Shown here piece by piece: positions 29,496 through 30,076 of a DNA stretch of 30,076 bases; position 1 is the first letter of the stretch, and the number at the start of each line of letters is the position of its first letter. Below the pieces are notes generated by a model, which saw nothing but the letters and a program-made list of their open reading frames with translations, did not search any database and was not told the DNA's origin. A program made the translations under genes and the position numbers. The stretch is taken from assembly GCA_003427395.1 (NCBI GenBank), contig BFEA01000222.1, positions 842,145 to 872,220 of the forward strand. The letters are read 5' to 3'. This DNA comes from Chara braunii (lineage: Eukaryota; Streptophyta; Charophyceae; Charales; Characeae).

Positions 29496-30076
29496 AACAT
29501 CTTCGCTTTGTTGTAGAAAACACTTTTCTGTACACTAGAGATGGCACTCTTCGAAAGCAAATCATTGGTATTCCAATGGGAACAAATGCTGGCCCAGAAA
29601 TTTCCAATCTAACGCTCTATTGGGATGAAGCACGCTTTATTGATGACATTCGTCAACATGATCCCCAAGCTGCTCAGCGATACGCCTTCACTTACCGCCT
29701 CATTGATGATGTTNTTTNATGGGGGCAATTACCTCCTCCTTCNGAGCACTATGGGCTTGAGTGGAAGGAAACTACGGCTACAGATGGCTCGTGTACCTTT
29801 TTAGGTATGCATCTACGAGTACGTTCTGATGGTTCGCCTCGCATGAGCGTGTTTGATAAAGCGGCTGCTTGGGATTTCCCTGTTATTCGCTATCCAAGTG
29901 CTACCTCCAACATCCCTTCCCATCAACCGGCAGGTGTGTTCACTGGGCAATTGACCAGATTTGAACGCATCTGCAATAATTGGCAGGACTTCCGAACTGC
30001 AGCGACAACACTCACTCGTCGCATGCTTTCTCGTGGCCATTCCCCACCAACCCTCGCTAAAGGATGGACCTGCTAC
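29492..30076 (+). CDS. Partial reverse transcriptase of another element type
   Basis: The frame is open through the last 585 bases (195 codons) and runs off the window. GIPMGTNAGPEISNLTLYWDE (from about 29567) is an RT motif-B-like block with PMG. YRLIDDV (catalytic Asp-Asp codons at 29705-29710) is the YxDD equivalent. Downstream, FLGMHLRV, then RYPSATSNIPSHQPAGVFTGQLTRFERIC and RRMLSRGHSP resemble the region after the palm in Penelope-like RTs (the HP..., R..RIC, RGY pattern). I infer that affinity only weakly. Ambiguous bases at 29714, 29718 and 29743 leave one codon (TNA at 29717-29719) that could be a stop. The N-terminal RT motifs are absent, cut off by the LINE-A tail. Composition is less GC-rich than the Ty3 region. 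Confidence 0.7.

Overview
The window is eukaryotic nuclear DNA made almost entirely of nested, decayed transposable elements. I found no intact host gene, rRNA or tRNA. A streptophyte genome (land plant or charophyte alga) fits best: there are plant-type LINEs with a C-terminal zinc knuckle, a Ty3/gypsy element whose primer site matches the 3' end of initiator tRNA-Met, and a hAT-type element with GGGT-rich ends. The species is a guess.

Layout. (1) LINE-A, an L1-like non-LTR retrotransposon on the + strand, is the oldest visible layer. Its ORF1 lies at 798-3438 and its endonuclease at 3475-4240. Its reverse transcriptase lies at 6966-9738, and its zinc-knuckle end and tail at 28323-29493. (2) LINE-B, a 5'-truncated LINE on the - strand (4241-5955), begins with a 48-base poly-T and interrupts the LINE-A endonuclease. 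(3) A 1,002-bp non-autonomous hAT-like element (5956-6957) with an 8-bp target duplication sits on the LINE-B/LINE-A border. (4) A Ty3/gypsy element on the - strand (9739-28317), flanked by ACCTC duplications, splits LINE-A near its 3' end. Removing it and one ACCTC copy leaves a continuous LINE-A frame of 106 codons. The order is 5' LTR 25750-28317, primer site 25737-25749, gag, protease, RT, RNase H, integrase, an extra 344-codon ORF, then the 3' LTR. (5) The 3' LTR is split: part A at 9739-10694, part B from about 17503 to 18546. Between them lies about 6.1 kb with no recognisable coding sequence, ending in a 698-base assembly gap. This insert resembles a large non-coding LTR retrotransposon derivative and is dense in stem-loops. 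(6) After the LINE-A tail, the last 585 bases encode part of a different reverse transcriptase.

The strongest unexplained signal is inside that insert. Seven hairpins at 13961-14698 share the loop TAAGAT, while their outer stems differ in sequence yet still pair, with several G-T wobble and compensated changes. Related hairpins and degenerate repeats fill the surrounding 4 kb. Separately, a perfect 38-base mate-pair junction adapter at 27313-27350, between two identical 139-base copies, is an assembly artefact.

All coding regions of the elements except the extra ORF and the terminal RT fragment carry stops or frameshifts, so any mobilisation would need proteins from elsewhere.
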